DNA from: Candidatus Halarchaeoplasma halalkaliphilum
GTDB lineage: Archaea; Thermoplasmatota; Thermoplasmata; Halarchaeoplasmatales; Halarchaeoplasmataceae
Direction: 5' to 3'
Assembly: GCA_007133925.1 (NCBI GenBank)
Contig: SLLU01000146.1
Location: 1 to 5,272 of the forward strand
Length of the DNA: 5,272 nt
Under the pieces are notes generated by a model, which had not been told where the DNA came from, ran no database searches, and was given only the letters and a program-made list of their open reading frames with translations. The translations under genes were made by a program, and so were the position numbers. Positions 5,157 through 5,272 of the stretch are shown here, piece by piece. Every line of letters begins with the position of its first letter. Position 1 is the stretch's first letter.

Positions 5157-5272
5157 ATGAGACTGGTAATAGATACAAATGTTATTTTTTCAGCATTACT
5201 AAAAGATGGAAAAACAAGGGAGATCCTTATGAGGGATGACATTGAAACCTATGTTCCTGAATTTTTCTTTAC
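5157..5272 (+). CDS. PIN-domain nuclease (VapC-like), N-terminal part only
   Basis: Only 38 codons are visible before the window edge. They read MRLVIDTNVIFSALLKDGKT and then REILMRDDIETYVPEFFF. This is the characteristic N-terminus of PIN domains: a beta strand ending in IDTN, whose Asp6 is the first of the acidic metal-binding residues, and then the helix with SALLK. Such proteins are usually Mg-dependent RNases, often VapC toxins. Three consecutive ATGs occur (5151, 5154, 5157). I choose the last because GTGAT (5148-5152) is then 4 nt upstream and the protein begins MRLVIDTN as usual in the family. The frame has a stop at 5100, so it cannot extend far upstream. No intact antitoxin gene precedes it. 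G+C of the visible segment is about 32% by my count, against about 57% in a sampled part of pyrF, which hints at transfer. Confidence 0.85.
   Translation, partial: MRLVIDTNVIFSALLKDGKTREILMRDDIETYVPEFFF

Noticed and set aside
5149..5170. GTGATGA resembling a C box of a C/D guide RNA
   Set aside because: It coincides with the Shine-Dalgarno and ATG cluster of the PIN gene, and no D, C' and D' boxes occur at suitable spacing.

Overview
The window reads as archaeal chromosomal DNA. Starts are preceded by GGTGA-type Shine-Dalgarno sequences 4-7 nt upstream. Several genes have A/T-only TATA boxes at archaeal spacing, and genes end in oligo-T runs without a hairpin. Two secreted proteins end in a PGF-CTERM-like archaeosortase tail. 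The lineage cannot be fixed from this sequence. A euryarchaeal group in the broad sense, perhaps Thermoplasmatota, is a guess based on the style of the secreted subtilase and the PGF proteins.

Layout: four genes lie on the minus strand and fill 1-4563. From right to left they are: a long-form (type 2) orotidine 5'-phosphate decarboxylase, pyrF (4563-3592); a 222-residue secreted PGF-CTERM-like protein starting at a GTG (3523-2855); its 230-residue paralog, which carries a (GDN)7 linker (2747-2055); and a secreted subtilisin-family prepro-protease with a complete catalytic tetrad (from 1913 leftward, truncated by the window edge). The two paralogs and the protease are separated by their own promoters and/or T-rich terminators, so they look like neighbouring single-gene units rather than one operon. 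pyrF has no clear functional link to them.

To the right of pyrF is about 590 bp without a convincing gene (4564-5156). It holds pyrF's upstream signals, a purine tract and a palindrome. It also holds a frame interrupted by one stop that could be a gene relic, and a well-formed promoter/Shine-Dalgarno/ATG followed at once by a stop codon. Near 5055 the base composition falls from roughly half G+C to about one third. In this AT-rich part a PIN-domain (VapC-like) nuclease begins on the plus strand and runs off the right edge, with no intact antitoxin visible upstream.

The most interesting element is the tandem pair of surface proteins. Their ectodomains have diverged widely, but the DNA encoding the C-terminal sorting signal, stop codon and terminator is nearly identical in two copies exactly 800 bp apart. 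This suggests gene conversion or reuse of a sorting-signal cassette.
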